Source of the DNA: Trogon surrucura
Taxonomy: Eukaryota > Chordata > Aves > Trogoniformes > Trogonidae
DNA length: 64,000 nt
Direction of reading: 5' to 3'
Assembly: GCA_020746105.1 (NCBI GenBank)
Contig: CM036618.1
Coordinates: forward strand, 97,458,122-97,522,121
The notes beneath the pieces were generated by a model. It was not told where the DNA came from. It saw only the letters and a program-made list of their open reading frames with translations, and did no database searches. Numbering within the stretch: position 1 is the first letter of the stretch; each line of letters begins with the position of its first letter. Positions 14,331 to 34,400 of the stretch are shown piece after piece. The translations under genes and the position numbers were made by a program.

Positions 14331-16277
14331 ACTGATGCTCATATGAGGCTACCACTGACTTCAGCCAAATGAGCAGCAAATTCTGGCAGTGACGACCCTC
14401 CATACCTGGCAAGTGGGCCTGGGGTATCATGTATCTTTATGCCACTTATGCACAAGCCTCTGAGTTTCACTGGCTGACGTTAGTGGCATGTCAGCAGCCC
14501 ACAGGCTCAGCCTGGAAAGTCTATAGCTCTCCGAAGTGGCACAAAGAATTTCTTGCAGGGAATCTAATAAAATATGCAGAAGACTGAGGAACAAGTAAAA
14601 TACAACAAAATATACATTCGCTTCACTGTCTTAAATACAAGCTTCGCCATTAAATAAGGACTTGGGACAACATAAATTTTATTAATACACATTAAAGGTG
14701 AAGCAGCAATCTGTTTCAATTACTGTTTTTAATGCATATTTTATTATTTGGTATGGGATAGACAGAATCAACCCACCTCTAAACAGATCTACCACACCAC
14801 CATATCAATGACTTTGAGAAGAAATTAATCTGCTGCACCCTTGTTTTCATTTCTAATATGGCAAATACACATTGAAAATGGAAATAACCAATTCAACTAA
14901 GTCAGGAGCATAACCATGGAAACAAAGATGGAGAGAAGAGAATCATTCAATACTACCAAGGCCTTTGAGGTTCTCGGGCAATAAATTACATTGCAAAGCA
15001 CAGCCTGGTCTTATGGCTACTGTAATTTCATTCTCCAAATGGAATAAAATTCCACAAAGAATATGAGACAAAATATCTCAACATAGGAATAAAAAGCCTC
15101 AATGGGATTTCTGTCTCTCAACAGTTGCTCTGGAGAAAAAATATGTCTCTGCACTAAAACTGTAATATTTTTCTTGCACATACAATTACATATTCATGTC
15201 TGCATTAAAAGGAGCAGGAAATAATAATATTATTTAGAAAATTTCAAGACAGTATGTGAAACTCTAAGAAGTAGGTTCCAAGAACAGCAGAAATGATCTC
15301 GAAGAGACACTGTCAAGGTCGCTGGAGCTTAGATGTAACAAACATCCTCTCCGTAGCTGTTCAAATGTTTGCTTGATTTCTAATTTACATACCCCAGAGC
15401 TACTACTTTTTTTATAGTAGCTTAACATTTATAATAGCTCCATATGGGAAAACCCCTCAGTATAGTAAACCATAGTGTATATATGCAAAAATTAATCTTG
15501 CAACTGAAAAGCCTCATAATTCTGGATTTATGAAAGGATGGGCTGGTAGTTAATATGCATAGCACTGGGCCCCAGTGCACTTTCACCCCTTCCTGTTCTC
15601 TATTCAAAGTCATTAAGCTGAAGAAGCAGCCAAAGATCCTTCATAGCGGGTGTCAGGTCACCAAATCTGCTTCCACTTCTCCACCTGGCACAACCTCGTG
15701 TGGCACTCCTATCACTGCCTGGCTTTCTAAACTTCAGCCATTTGTATGAGTACTTTGCCAAGAGGACTCTTGCAAGCCTTCAGAAAACACAGGCAGTTTT
15801 TCAAGGACCTTTTGGTCTTCAGCAATTTTTATTTCAAGGCTGAAAACAGTTAGGAAGAAATTACAGCTTCCAAAACACCATTAGAATAATCAAACCACGT
15901 ACAAACTAGAAGAGCATTAATGAGATATTTCTGGTATAAAAGGGAACATCTTTGCATCCATCCACAGCGTGAATGAGATTTCAAAAAAACCCCAAAACCC
16001 AACCCCAAAAGTGTGGCTAATAAATAGCCATGCAGTGTTTCTTCCAAGTTCAGCTGAAAAATTCCAACTTAAGACTGGCAGAACTGAAGAGACATATCAG
16101 AGCTATGGAGAAGCACAAGCCTTACAGTACCATGCAATATAGCTCCTCAGAAAATCCACTGTGGCAGAGAAAGGATAAAAGGTAACAGAAAAGGAAGACA
16201 GTTGTGCTGACCAAGGAACCTGTGTGGTTTTGGCATCAGCAGAGTAGTCGGGCAGAACTAGAGCAAGGTTTGCTTCT

Positions 16278-16400
16278 GTGCTAGCACCTCCACGACCTCC
16301 CTTGGCAGATTATTCCACTGTCTGATGGGACCTCAGTGTTTGACCATTTTACCCAATGACTTTACCTGTTTGGTGTCAGCATTTTATACTGCTCAGAGCT
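16278..16400 (-). mobile_element. Possible ancient CR1 fragment, antisense orientation
   Basis: CCTCCACGACCTCCCTTGGC and the following ATTCCACTGTCTGATGGGAC resemble the part of inverted CR1 copies that reads as a run of CACCACCTC-type words, followed by a stretch about a failing tail that no longer aligns by eye. Divergence is high and no 3' terminus is visible, so the call is weak. A repeat-library comparison could equally return nothing. Confidence 0.3.
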
Positions 16401-16488
16401 CATCCGAATAGATTTTTTCTAAAGTGTGTATGATTTTGTATTTATAATTATAAAACAAAGTTTCCCCCCTTTGTCATCTTAAAGGTTG

Positions 16489-16663
16489 GTCAGAAAATAG
16501 ATGAATATCTGTGTAAATAATATGCATTCTTGCATGAGCAAATTTTTTTATGTGCATGCAAAACTCAATTTGAATGCACAAATGACTACATACGCATTGT
16601 ATGCTTCTTTCCCTACACATACGTATATTCACATATCACATGCAAGAATGTCTATTTTCTGAC
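16489..16663. repeat. Nested imperfect inverted repeat, about 175 bp
   Basis: The right arm 16639-16663 is the reverse complement of two left blocks: 16489-16501 (GTCAGAAAATAGA, 13 bases) and 16525-16536 (CATTCTTGCATG, 12 bases). A 23-base insertion in the left arm separates those blocks. A smaller inverted pair lies inside the loop (TGTGCAT at 16551-16557 and ATGCACA at 16574-16580). No target-site duplication was obvious, so I cannot call it a transposon. Confidence 0.85.
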
Positions 16664-18642
16664 TAATAATCTGGCCTCCCTTCTCACAGCTATTTTCACA
16701 GACCTAAGGTCTCCTGAACATAAGATTAAAAACATATTTTTAATCCCCTTTTAATATTATGAGTCACTTTTAAATAATCAACAGCTCTTTATCAATATTG
16801 AAAGATGTTAAAAGAGAGAAAACATTCTAAACACAGGCATTAGTTGTTTTTTCCATAGTTACTCCATAGCTACAGAACAGTTCACTTGTTAATCTGAATC
16901 AATGAACCTCAGTGCTACACCCACAACTGAATTTGGAGAGGACCTCTCTATCTAGATTTTAAAGTAGACTTTATTTCATTAGTGTTCACCTTCTTCCCTC
17001 CTTCCTGTACTTTTTAAAGTGAGCGCAAATATCCAAAATCACCGTGTCAGGATTTGTTTACTGCCCTAAATACTTTTATAATACCTTAAGTTCCATAATT
17101 AATCATTATATTTTATTTGTATGATCTTTCTCTCCACTCTAGATACACATCACACCTTACTCTCCAACTAATATATCACTCAGTTTTAAGAGGAAAAGTA
17201 AAAATTTCAGCATGAGTTTGCTCAAAGATTCCTACACAAAACCAAAATCCAAACAAATGCAAAATTTATACAGCTGGTACAAAACAGTTGATGGATCATA
17301 AATACGGTGTAAATATGTAAGGTATACCCTTTCTAAATGTAGAAAAGTTATCAGTAAATTTTGATAGGATCAGGTCATTGAAGAAAATGTCTTAGAGAAA
17401 GAAGACTGAGAACATAAAAATAATAGGGATGTCTGTAACATAAACTACATATCTGAATTCATCACCATAAAAAAAAAGAGTTCAGAAAAAACCAAGCATA
17501 CAGAATTACTAGACTGCAGGAATTAAATTTGGTAGAATAAAGAAAGTTGGCATGTACAATATGGAATGAAGTAGTATGAAAATCTGACATTATATAAGTA
17601 GCCTGAAGAAAAACGAGAAAAGGTATAAACAAAGATGTGTAAAATCACTCTAACAATTATTAAGGAGCAAGCAGCTGTCTTGAAAATTATATGGAGGACT
17701 ACTCTAAAATAACCTGAAATCACTACTAAAACTGAAATATCCAACTACAATACTATTAAAGGAAGCAGAAAAGGAGAAAAGGAAGAAAACCCCAGGAATT
17801 AATTAAATAGGAATGGCTTTACAATACAACAGCAGTGAAGTAATTATCAGAAGAGGAAGAAGCTGCACTGGGAAGGTAGAAGGTATTTATATCAGTAATG
17901 AATAAAATAGCAGACATACTAAATGCCTCTTGACTTTTAAGAAGGATTGTCGCAGCAGGAATACTTACAAAAATAATAAAGGCCTCATAAAAATACCTGT
18001 TGTCAAAGGGACGGTGCATCTCAATCATGAAAACAGCCTATAAACAGATGTGAGGAATCTGGGACTTACGAGATGCAGGCATAAAGTGAAAAATATGTTG
18101 GAATTGTGCACTCTGATTTGATAACTGTATTACCAAAAACGCTGATGAACACTGAGCAAAGCAACAAAAACTATTGTGAGATGAAAGACCAAATACTTGC
18201 GAAAACAGGGAAAGAGCTACACACACACAACTCAGCTGAACATTGACTGAGGCTGTCTGCAGCTCTCTGACGGCTGTGGAACCTGACTGGAAAGCAGTTA
18301 GTTTCAGTATTAAATAGGACTTGAATAGATATTAATGGGGTTAATTTGAGGGTTACACTTCCTGCAGCAACACAGACACTTGTAAGTCAGCTGAAGCACT
18401 AGGTGCAACCTGGCCACACCTCCAGAGCAGAACTGGGCAACGGGGTAAGCGAGCCAGCATGCCTGGCTGGCTGGAACCTTTCCAGGAGAGGGTTTTCATT
18501 CTCCAAGAAATGGACTAAGAAAAACTCCTCCATATGACAGCACTATATCTTACTGTTGCTCCTAGAAAGATACTCACAAGGCCTAACTTCCACTTACAGT
18601 TGTCAAGCACTTTGGGCTCTTTCTTCATAGCTACACAGAGAG

Positions 18643-18660
18643 AGGGAGGGAGGGAGGGAG
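18643..18660. repeat. (GGGA)n microsatellite
   Basis: There is a purine-only run of GGGA units preceded by AGAGAGA. It is a simple repeat in the last intron. Confidence 0.9.
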
Positions 18661-19644
18661 AGACTTCTCCAAGAGTGGATTCAGAGGAGCTACCTCAGGC
18701 TCCTGTTCTGGATGGAAAGCCCCACTTACACCCCCTACATAAGGCACTCGGGGAAAAGGTATCTCTGTGGACTACAATTAAATGCATTAAAAGTGACAAC
18801 AATTCTGCAATGAGAGAGGGGACTTTTTTACCTCTAAATTTAAGTTTGAATTCAGTGTTGAGCCTAAAGTTTGGAGGGTTTTTTTTGTTTTGTTTTCAAA
18901 ATACCTTTGTAAACTATTGAAAGAAAGAAAGAAATACCTTGATCATATTTACAGGCAAATCAAACATTGTAGTCAGGAATGTGCAAAGTTGAAAGATGCA
19001 AATCAATCTCAAAGGATTTATCATAAAATTATTGTCTTGCACTGTTCAAGCACAAAATTAACTGCACTAATTCTCAGCTGAAAAGCTGACATTTGGTGAA
19101 CTGTAGGCATTTTCATCCAGAGGAAGACAAGAATAAGTATTTTTGCTTGTTTTTTTGTACTTTTTGCTTGTGGGGCTGCTATTTATGTATTCTTGCTACA
19201 TAGAAACACTTGATTATCATGTAGGAAAATATAAGTACATCATTTTTCTGATCATGACATATATTTCTTTCACCCAAGAAGTTGGTTTTTTTAAGTACCT
19301 TCAGTTTAAACATTATTAATCAGGAATCCTCTCCTTTGCCTTTCACTACAAAATCCATTGGCCATCAGCAATGTAAGACTGTAGCAGAATTCACCAAGAA
19401 AGTACAGACAGTATATACCCAACTGAAGGAATCTCTTCCCACCAAGGTATCTTTAGGAACACTGGAAAATAATGAAAACAGGGCCTCAAACCCTCTCATG
19501 GCTTATGTGACTGAACACGAACAATTCCTGTGTATTAAATCTATTCCTGACACTTACCTTCACAGAAACAACGACACTGCAATCTTTCCAGCACGGTTTT
19601 TACGTTATTATTTCAACCCCCAATTGTTGCATCACGTAATCTCA

Positions 19645-27596
<7,952 letters not shown>

Positions 27597-28446
27597 TCAT
27601 GTGCTCTTGACTTCCATCACAAGCTACAGAATACGACAAATAGACGGTTTCACGAACACCCTTGAGAAACCATCCTTCACATGTGTGCATGAAAAGTTGG
27701 TAGCACTCACTAAGCAGACCTAGTTATGGGCAATAAGGAGGCAGGCAATGACAAACACTTTGCAAGACCGAGCCTTGGCTCTCTCTTTAGCTGCATGACA
27801 GCACCGCTGTATTCAAGACAGCATCAGAAACATTTGGAAAAGAATGTTCTGTCTACGTGAAATAGATCAACAATGAAGCCAGCCTCCATGTTTGCATTAG
27901 AACAAGGTAAAGAGCACCAAATTATCCAGTCTATCATACGTGATGAACTAACAGGTACTTTCAAATTTGGATTATTTTGAACTGGATTCTTAATGTATAC
28001 TACCAATTTAAAGTTCAAATTGCAATGACAAGGATGAAAAAAACTCTTGAATTTTTGGGAGCGTTATTTTCTGCAGTCTAAACCTCCTCAAATATAATCT
28101 CACAGGAATATTTTGCATTCATTGTTAAACAACACATTTTTAGCAGCCTTCTCTGCTCACTTGTATAAATGCCATTGTGTCAAAACCACAGAATTCATTG
28201 GTTATTAAACTGAGTGAGGTGAAAATCAGCCTGAGAAAGGGATATCCACCTTTCCTGTCTTACCTTCTGCACATTTTCTAAACATACCATTGATGGTTAT
28301 TGCACGTTCCAACACAATGGATGCCAGGCACCATTTAGCTTACCCACCACTTGCCTTAGACTAAACTACAAAATGATCTGGAAAGTCAGTGCATAAAAGA
28401 ACCCTCACTTGCATGAAATAACACCCCAACCATACTTAAAAACATT

Positions 28447-28510
28447 TAGTCATGTATATAAATCGTGTATGTATATACATGTATGTATATATATAAGTCA
28501 TGTATATAAA
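28447..28510. repeat. TA-rich tract with duplicated and palindromic segments
   Basis: The word AGTCATGTATATAAA occurs near both ends of the tract. Between them lie alternating GTATATAC and TATATATA words that form short palindromes. It resembles an eroded (TATG)n/(TA)n microsatellite. Confidence 0.75.
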
Positions 28511-28864
28511 CCAAACATGAAATAGAGACAAACCCCCCACTTTCATTGCACAGATCACATTACTTTCATATTTCTGTCCTGGCTTTAGGTCCTCCTGTGT
28601 ATTAAAAATACACAGTACTAAATGCAGGCATTGTGTATATGACTGCATACAGAGGTGAGAAAAGTGGAACACGTGTCCTTAGTTGACTGTGGACAGTTTC
28701 TGATCAGAACTTTTTTTCCTAGAATAATTAGAGGTATTTGCAGAGGTGGAAATGATGAAAAAAAAAGCGTGTGTAGGCAAGTTCTAAACAGACAGAGGAA
28801 TAAAATCCCATGCCAGCCTCTGTAAACAAACCTTACTCCAAAAGGCTATGAAAAGAGCTAGGGC

Positions 28865-28879
28865 TTTTTTTTTTTTTTT
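28865..28879. repeat. 15-bp poly(T) tract
   Basis: There is an uninterrupted run of 15 T on the + strand, a simple repeat in the 23.5-kb intron. Confidence 0.95.
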
Positions 28880-30260
28880 CAAAAATCCTTTAGACCAACA
28901 AATTCCACTTCAGTGAAAGATGAGAAGTCTTTACCTCACTCAGAGTATTGTTTTTCAGAAAAATGTTTCCTGATCAGACCTCAGGGTTTAGAACTACAGG
29001 AATAACAACATGGCTGAAGCATTCTCACACATGAAATGATTAAACAACCCTTCCAAGGCTGTCCTGTGTTAAGAGTGTTTGTGAAATGTTTTCTCCCTGT
29101 CACTCCAATTTCAGTAGGTGCATGTTATTATTGTTTTTTATTTTTAAATTTTTTTTTTTCTTTTGACACTTGTTCAAACTTTTTGAACATGCTGGCTGAC
29201 CTTTATCTAACATATATTTCTCAAGCATGTACGCAGGACAGCATAAAACCCAGGTATTTCTGTGACACAGTGGACTTTCTACTCGAGGGCTGCATAATCA
29301 CTGCACATTCGTGCAGTAAATCAGCCACTTCTTGGAAACACTGGTGCTTACTGTGCGTGTAGAGGTAGGTTGTGCTGTGTCCCTGTTATGAAGTGGTCTG
29401 TGCACGTTCAAGAAGTCTGACATGGCAAACCAAAGTCAGACTTACCTCACTAAGAGTAAATCCATCATCTCCCACACGAACTAGCTTTATTGGATATAGT
29501 TTATGTAGCTGAAGTATATACTGGCTGTAGATATGTTTGTTGCAACCAATGCATCCTACACCAGGCTTTGGTATCTTCAGATCAGTTACATTGCTCTTGT
29601 AGGTCCTAGGCTCGTTACGCATGTAAGGCCCTTTGGAGCAGACTAAGTATTTTATCATTGCTTAAGGTCACCCTTTTTATGAGTTCCTAAACAACCAAAG
29701 ATCCAGCTGGTTACAACTACCTCCATCCGCCTAACCCCTCAAATAACCACCTCCTTCTAACCCTGGAAAGTGATTTGCAAGAGTTGTCCAACATCATTCA
29801 GACACAAACAGATATCAGCAGCTCTGTGCCCTTCAAAGGAGTCAAATAAACAAAATAAAGCTCCCTGTTCCAAAAATCATGTGTCTTCCTAAAACTGGTC
29901 TTCCAGTGAAATACAAGTGTTACAGTCAAAGGACCTGCATTAAGACAAGACTATAACATCAAGTAGAATGTGATCAAGTACAAGAACAGGAAAAAGCTCT
30001 TGAAGATGGGAGAATAAAATAAGCTTGTAGCTGTAGCTTTTTTTTTTTTTGCAGTTTTATCTGGAATGTTGCTAAGCTAAGGAAGAATATAAACTATATT
30101 TCAAAAAGTCAAGATGTTCAGATAAAGAAATCAAAGTATAAGTATAATTATAATTGATGTAATCTAGGAACCAATTCCAGCCACCATTAGGAAGAAAGTC
30201 ATTATACAAAAAATTATGATAGGAACTGATGACATTCAAGAGGTTGCTCAGGAAACTAAG

Positions 30261-30526
30261 TGATAAGACAAGAGGAAATGGTCTCAAGTTGCATCAGGGG
30301 AGGTTTAGACTGAGTATTAGGAAAGAATTTCTTCTCTGAAGGGGTTGTCAAGCACTGGAATGGGCGGCCCAGGGAAATGGTGGAGTCACCATCTCTGGAG
30401 ATATTTAAAAGCTGTGTAGATGAGTCGCTCAGGGATATGGTTTAGTGGTGGACTTGGCAGTGTTTGGCTTATGGTTGGACTCAATGATCTTAAAGGTCTT
30501 TTCAACCTAAATGATTCTATGATTCT
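30261..30526 (+). mobile_element. CR1 LINE 3' end, sense to +
   Basis: This is a roughly 265-bp 5'-truncated CR1 copy. Landmarks are GATAAGACAAGAGGAAATGG, AAGCACTGGAATGGGCGGCC, GGGATATGGTTTAGTGGTGG, ATGATCTTAAAGGTC and the terminal ATGATTCTATGATTCT repeat. It belongs to the same general subfamily type as the remnant near 3.8 kb. It is 3' UTR only, with no coding capacity, and is antisense to PRKCE. Confidence 0.95.
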
Positions 30527-31353
30527 CTTAACTCTGATGCCAGAAGCAGGACTTCCTAGTGCAGGCAGGTGACACACTGAATATGTTAGGACCTAAAAGT
30601 CTTCAAGTTTCATTTAATGCCATCCATATGCTAGCCATGGAATTGAATGGAGATATAGTCTGTAACCCAAGAAACTCCTAAGCTAAGAGAAATCTCGACA
30701 GTAATAAAATACTAGCAGCAAGCCGCCAGAGAATGGAAAAGGACAGGATACTCACCATTGTCTTTATTTCCTTAAAGGGTTGTATAAGACACAGAAATTA
30801 GCAATAGAGAATTAACCTGACAATGGAAGAAGAGAATGAACAAACGGAGCAAAGAGAAAAACAGGAAGAGCCTAAAAATTAAATTCTGACTACCTGTAAA
30901 GACTGACAGTGAAATTTTAAGCATAACTGTAAAAGCGCAAGTACATTTAACTTTCTTACCATTTACCAGACTATAATCCTACTTGACAGAAGAAAAACAT
31001 CTGGGATCCCTTCATCAAGCCAAAACAAAGCAGCGAAGCCTATAAGCCTCTTCGAAATGCCATTGAAAGCACTGAGGACATCAGCTTAATTACTCACGCA
31101 ATAATGGAATTTAATACCAGTAGATTTTTATTACCACAAATACAAAGTGCATCATAGTTTCAAAAGAGATTTGGAAGAGGCTAAAACAACAGCAGCAGGA
31201 CGTCTATTAAAATAGAGATGTGAGGTTAAAAGGTAAGCTGGGACTCTGCCAAAGCACCAAATTCACAGCTAGTCTACAAGATTATCATAGTCCATAAAAA
31301 TGCTTGCACTGAAAGCCATTCAAATCCATTAAGTCAATTTACAGTTGCCAGAT

Positions 31354-31412
31354 TAAAAAAATAAAACAACAACAAAAAACCCCAAACAAACAAGAAAACC
31401 CACCAAACCCCC
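31354..31412. repeat. A/C-only low-complexity stretch
   Basis: The region is almost entirely A and C, with AAACAACAACAAAA, AACCCCAAACAAAC and ACCCACCAAACCCCC words. It is low-complexity DNA without visible function. Confidence 0.7.
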
Positions 31413-34400
31413 TAATTACGTAACTCTGGAAAAAGAAATCTTAGTTAACTAAATATATGTAAGAGAATAGGTAACATCACAGGAAAAAAACTGATAACAG
31501 AGATAAGGAAACAAATGTAAAAAAAGCAGAAAAAGAACCATCAAGCTTTTCTTTCCAGAGCAGCAGTCTCACTGAAAAAATCTCTTAGTTTAAGACCCAT
31601 ACCTTCCCAGAACTCTTCTAGAAAACAGCCAGCTCTCCTACATCTCAAAAAGTCAAGTAAACAGGTATCAGTCTCTGCAATGTACATTAATTGTCTGTAC
31701 AGAATGATTCATTCTGACCCATTCTGTCTTTTATTTGGTTCCTGGTATTAGCATCTGTTGTCTACCTTTAGGTCAGAGCATACCAAACAATACAGTGTCA
31801 GATAGCTCAGTGACAAAGGTCTATTAAATTCTTCTTTTTCTGATTTTGCATTCTCTTTGTAGGAATGAAGAAAGTCATCTGTGTTTGACAAAACGAGTTC
31901 CTACAACCTGAGTAATTACATGCTACTGCAGACAACCTAACCAGTTAAGCCAGGAAAATGCCCAGGTTGTTGAATGCAGCAATGCTCCACAAAGCTACTT
32001 CTCTCCTTTGTTTGTCTGCCAAGATACTTTGTACAGTCAGTTCAGTTGACTTGAGCAGTCCATTGCATAAATTCCACCCCCTCCAGTATTTTGTTTTCTT
32101 TCTCAGAAAGCTTTAAACAGAAATTTAAGCCTTGGTTTCTATTTCGGGACACCTGCCAGCATTGCAATCACCTCAGAAGCTGGAATGATTGGCAGGACCT
32201 CAAGAAAGAATCAGGATTATAAGAGTAAGGTTTGTGCAAGTTGGAACAGAAGAGCAGGCAGTCTGCAGGTAACCTCAAAGAAAACTTCCAAAATGCTCCT
32301 TCCTTCCTCCACACGCCACTGCCATGACACACTGACTGCCTTTGCTTCTGACAAATGGTCAGTAGACGAGGACTTCACAGGATTGGGTTCTTAAAGCCTG
32401 ACTCCCAACAGTAGCCAGCAAGATAACCTCCTTTGTGTACGTGGCCTCATGTGTCACACGTGCCGTTTAGATAACAGATCATTTTCTTGTTGAAAGTAAG
32501 GCAATTAAACAGTCAAGATGAGTTTTGACCAGTAAAATCAGAAAGTCTGCCAAACATTACTGACAGTAGCCTTTGAACACGTAAACATTAGTGACTAAAT
32601 AAATCCGTATTTAAAGAACAAGATCAAGTAGCTGAGAAACATGATCACAAGCTGTTTTAAGCAATCACTTTACAATGAAATATCCACAGCATCTGCTTCT
32701 ACTCTTAACTGTTGAATGAGGAACGAAAACTACAAAAAGAATATATATTTCACAGTGTAGGTCAGAACGAAGCATAATATTTATTATCTACAAGTAATGA
32801 CATCGGAATCAAAAGTATTTCTTTATGAGGTGAAAGTTCAGTGAAGGATTGTACCATACAAAACATCTACAGAATATCAAAAAGGAAACATAAGAAAGCA
32901 ACAGAAGTCTAAATACGTAGCTGTGGAACAGCATTTTTTTTGGTGACTTTCAATGGCAATAAACCTTTTCAATAGTGTATTTGAAATCATTGCCATTGTT
33001 CCCCTGCATGGGAAAATCACATCCTCTCTGCAGGCTTTAAATAGATAAGCTGTTTATGGGAGAAATCACAGAAGGTAAAAGGGAAACTTCCTCCAACAAG
33101 ATGGAAAACCATCAGAATAATTCTTTAGTTGCTACAGTTATTGAAATTCATAACTGAAGGCAATATGTTCATTATATCACTTTGCAATTCCAATGAGAAG
33201 ATTTTTTTTCTATTTAATTAAGGTAAGATTTCTACATCCCTAGAATTACTTTTTAACTTACTTAATAGTATCCATATTGCTTTTGAGACAAAGACACTCA
33301 CCTGCAGAAACAGATCTCTCCTGTACCCAGCACAAATTTACTTTTTGCTATAACTTTAGTTAATGTTGCATTTTCAATGTAAATTTCCATCAGACGCAGT
33401 AAATATCACAGAACTCGTATCATTTGTGCCATACTATCTGAAATAGTATTTTTTTGAATACTGATAAATTCACCAAAGTCTTTGTCTCAGTTCTTCAAAC
33501 ACAGTGGTGTCCTCAAAATATTGATAAATAATGTACTAGGTTACAACATAAGCAAGATAGAGTTATATAAGTAACTGGTTAGAAAATACAAAGAAATGTC
33601 AAAATTTCAATGTTCGCTTATTTAGTGATAAGTTCTTACCAACTTCATCTCATTTTCCATACATAAACACGGGACAGATGTATCAGGACAGTGCTTCATT
33701 AGTGGATTGCTTTAAGTATTTTAGTCACAAAGCATAAGTAAGGCTTCCCCCTGCCCCCAAGAGATCAGGGATAAGTTGGAAAATCTAAACTGTAACTTCT
33801 AAGAAAACACAAACTAATAATATATTTTTTTTCCCACTAGAAAAACTGTACAGGAAAGAAGGAGCCCATACTTTTTGATCTTACTGAGCAGAAATATGTA
33901 ATAATAGCAGCATCACTGGATGTCAGGTTCTACCAGTTGATATGACCTCTCTTATCCATAGAGTAAGAGACTAATGGTGAGAAAAAGATGTTTCTGCTGC
34001 TTTTGTTGCTGTAGATTTCAGTAAGTTTTGCCGGTGTTGATGTCAAAAGTTTGGGAATTTCTCTGCTTTGCTTTTAGGGTAACCCATTAAATAATTACTA
34101 GATTTATGATACCATTGTCACTGTTATATTACTTGATATCATCAAAGAATAAAGACATTATCTGTCACAAAAAAAAGTCTGTAGTAGAGCTGTACTCAGC
34201 AATATACAGAAAAATCTGCTGTGCAGATTTGAAAACTGCTACTTTTAGCAGTGCCAAGCTTGGAATAAAGTGAATCCACCTTACACTGATGTGTGTCAGT
34301 ATGCATAACGGCTACCAGCAGATGAGTTAAGAGAACAGACTTGGTTTCAGATAAAGTCAGAGATACTATAGGTACTTTTCATTGAAGAAAAGATAGTTCA

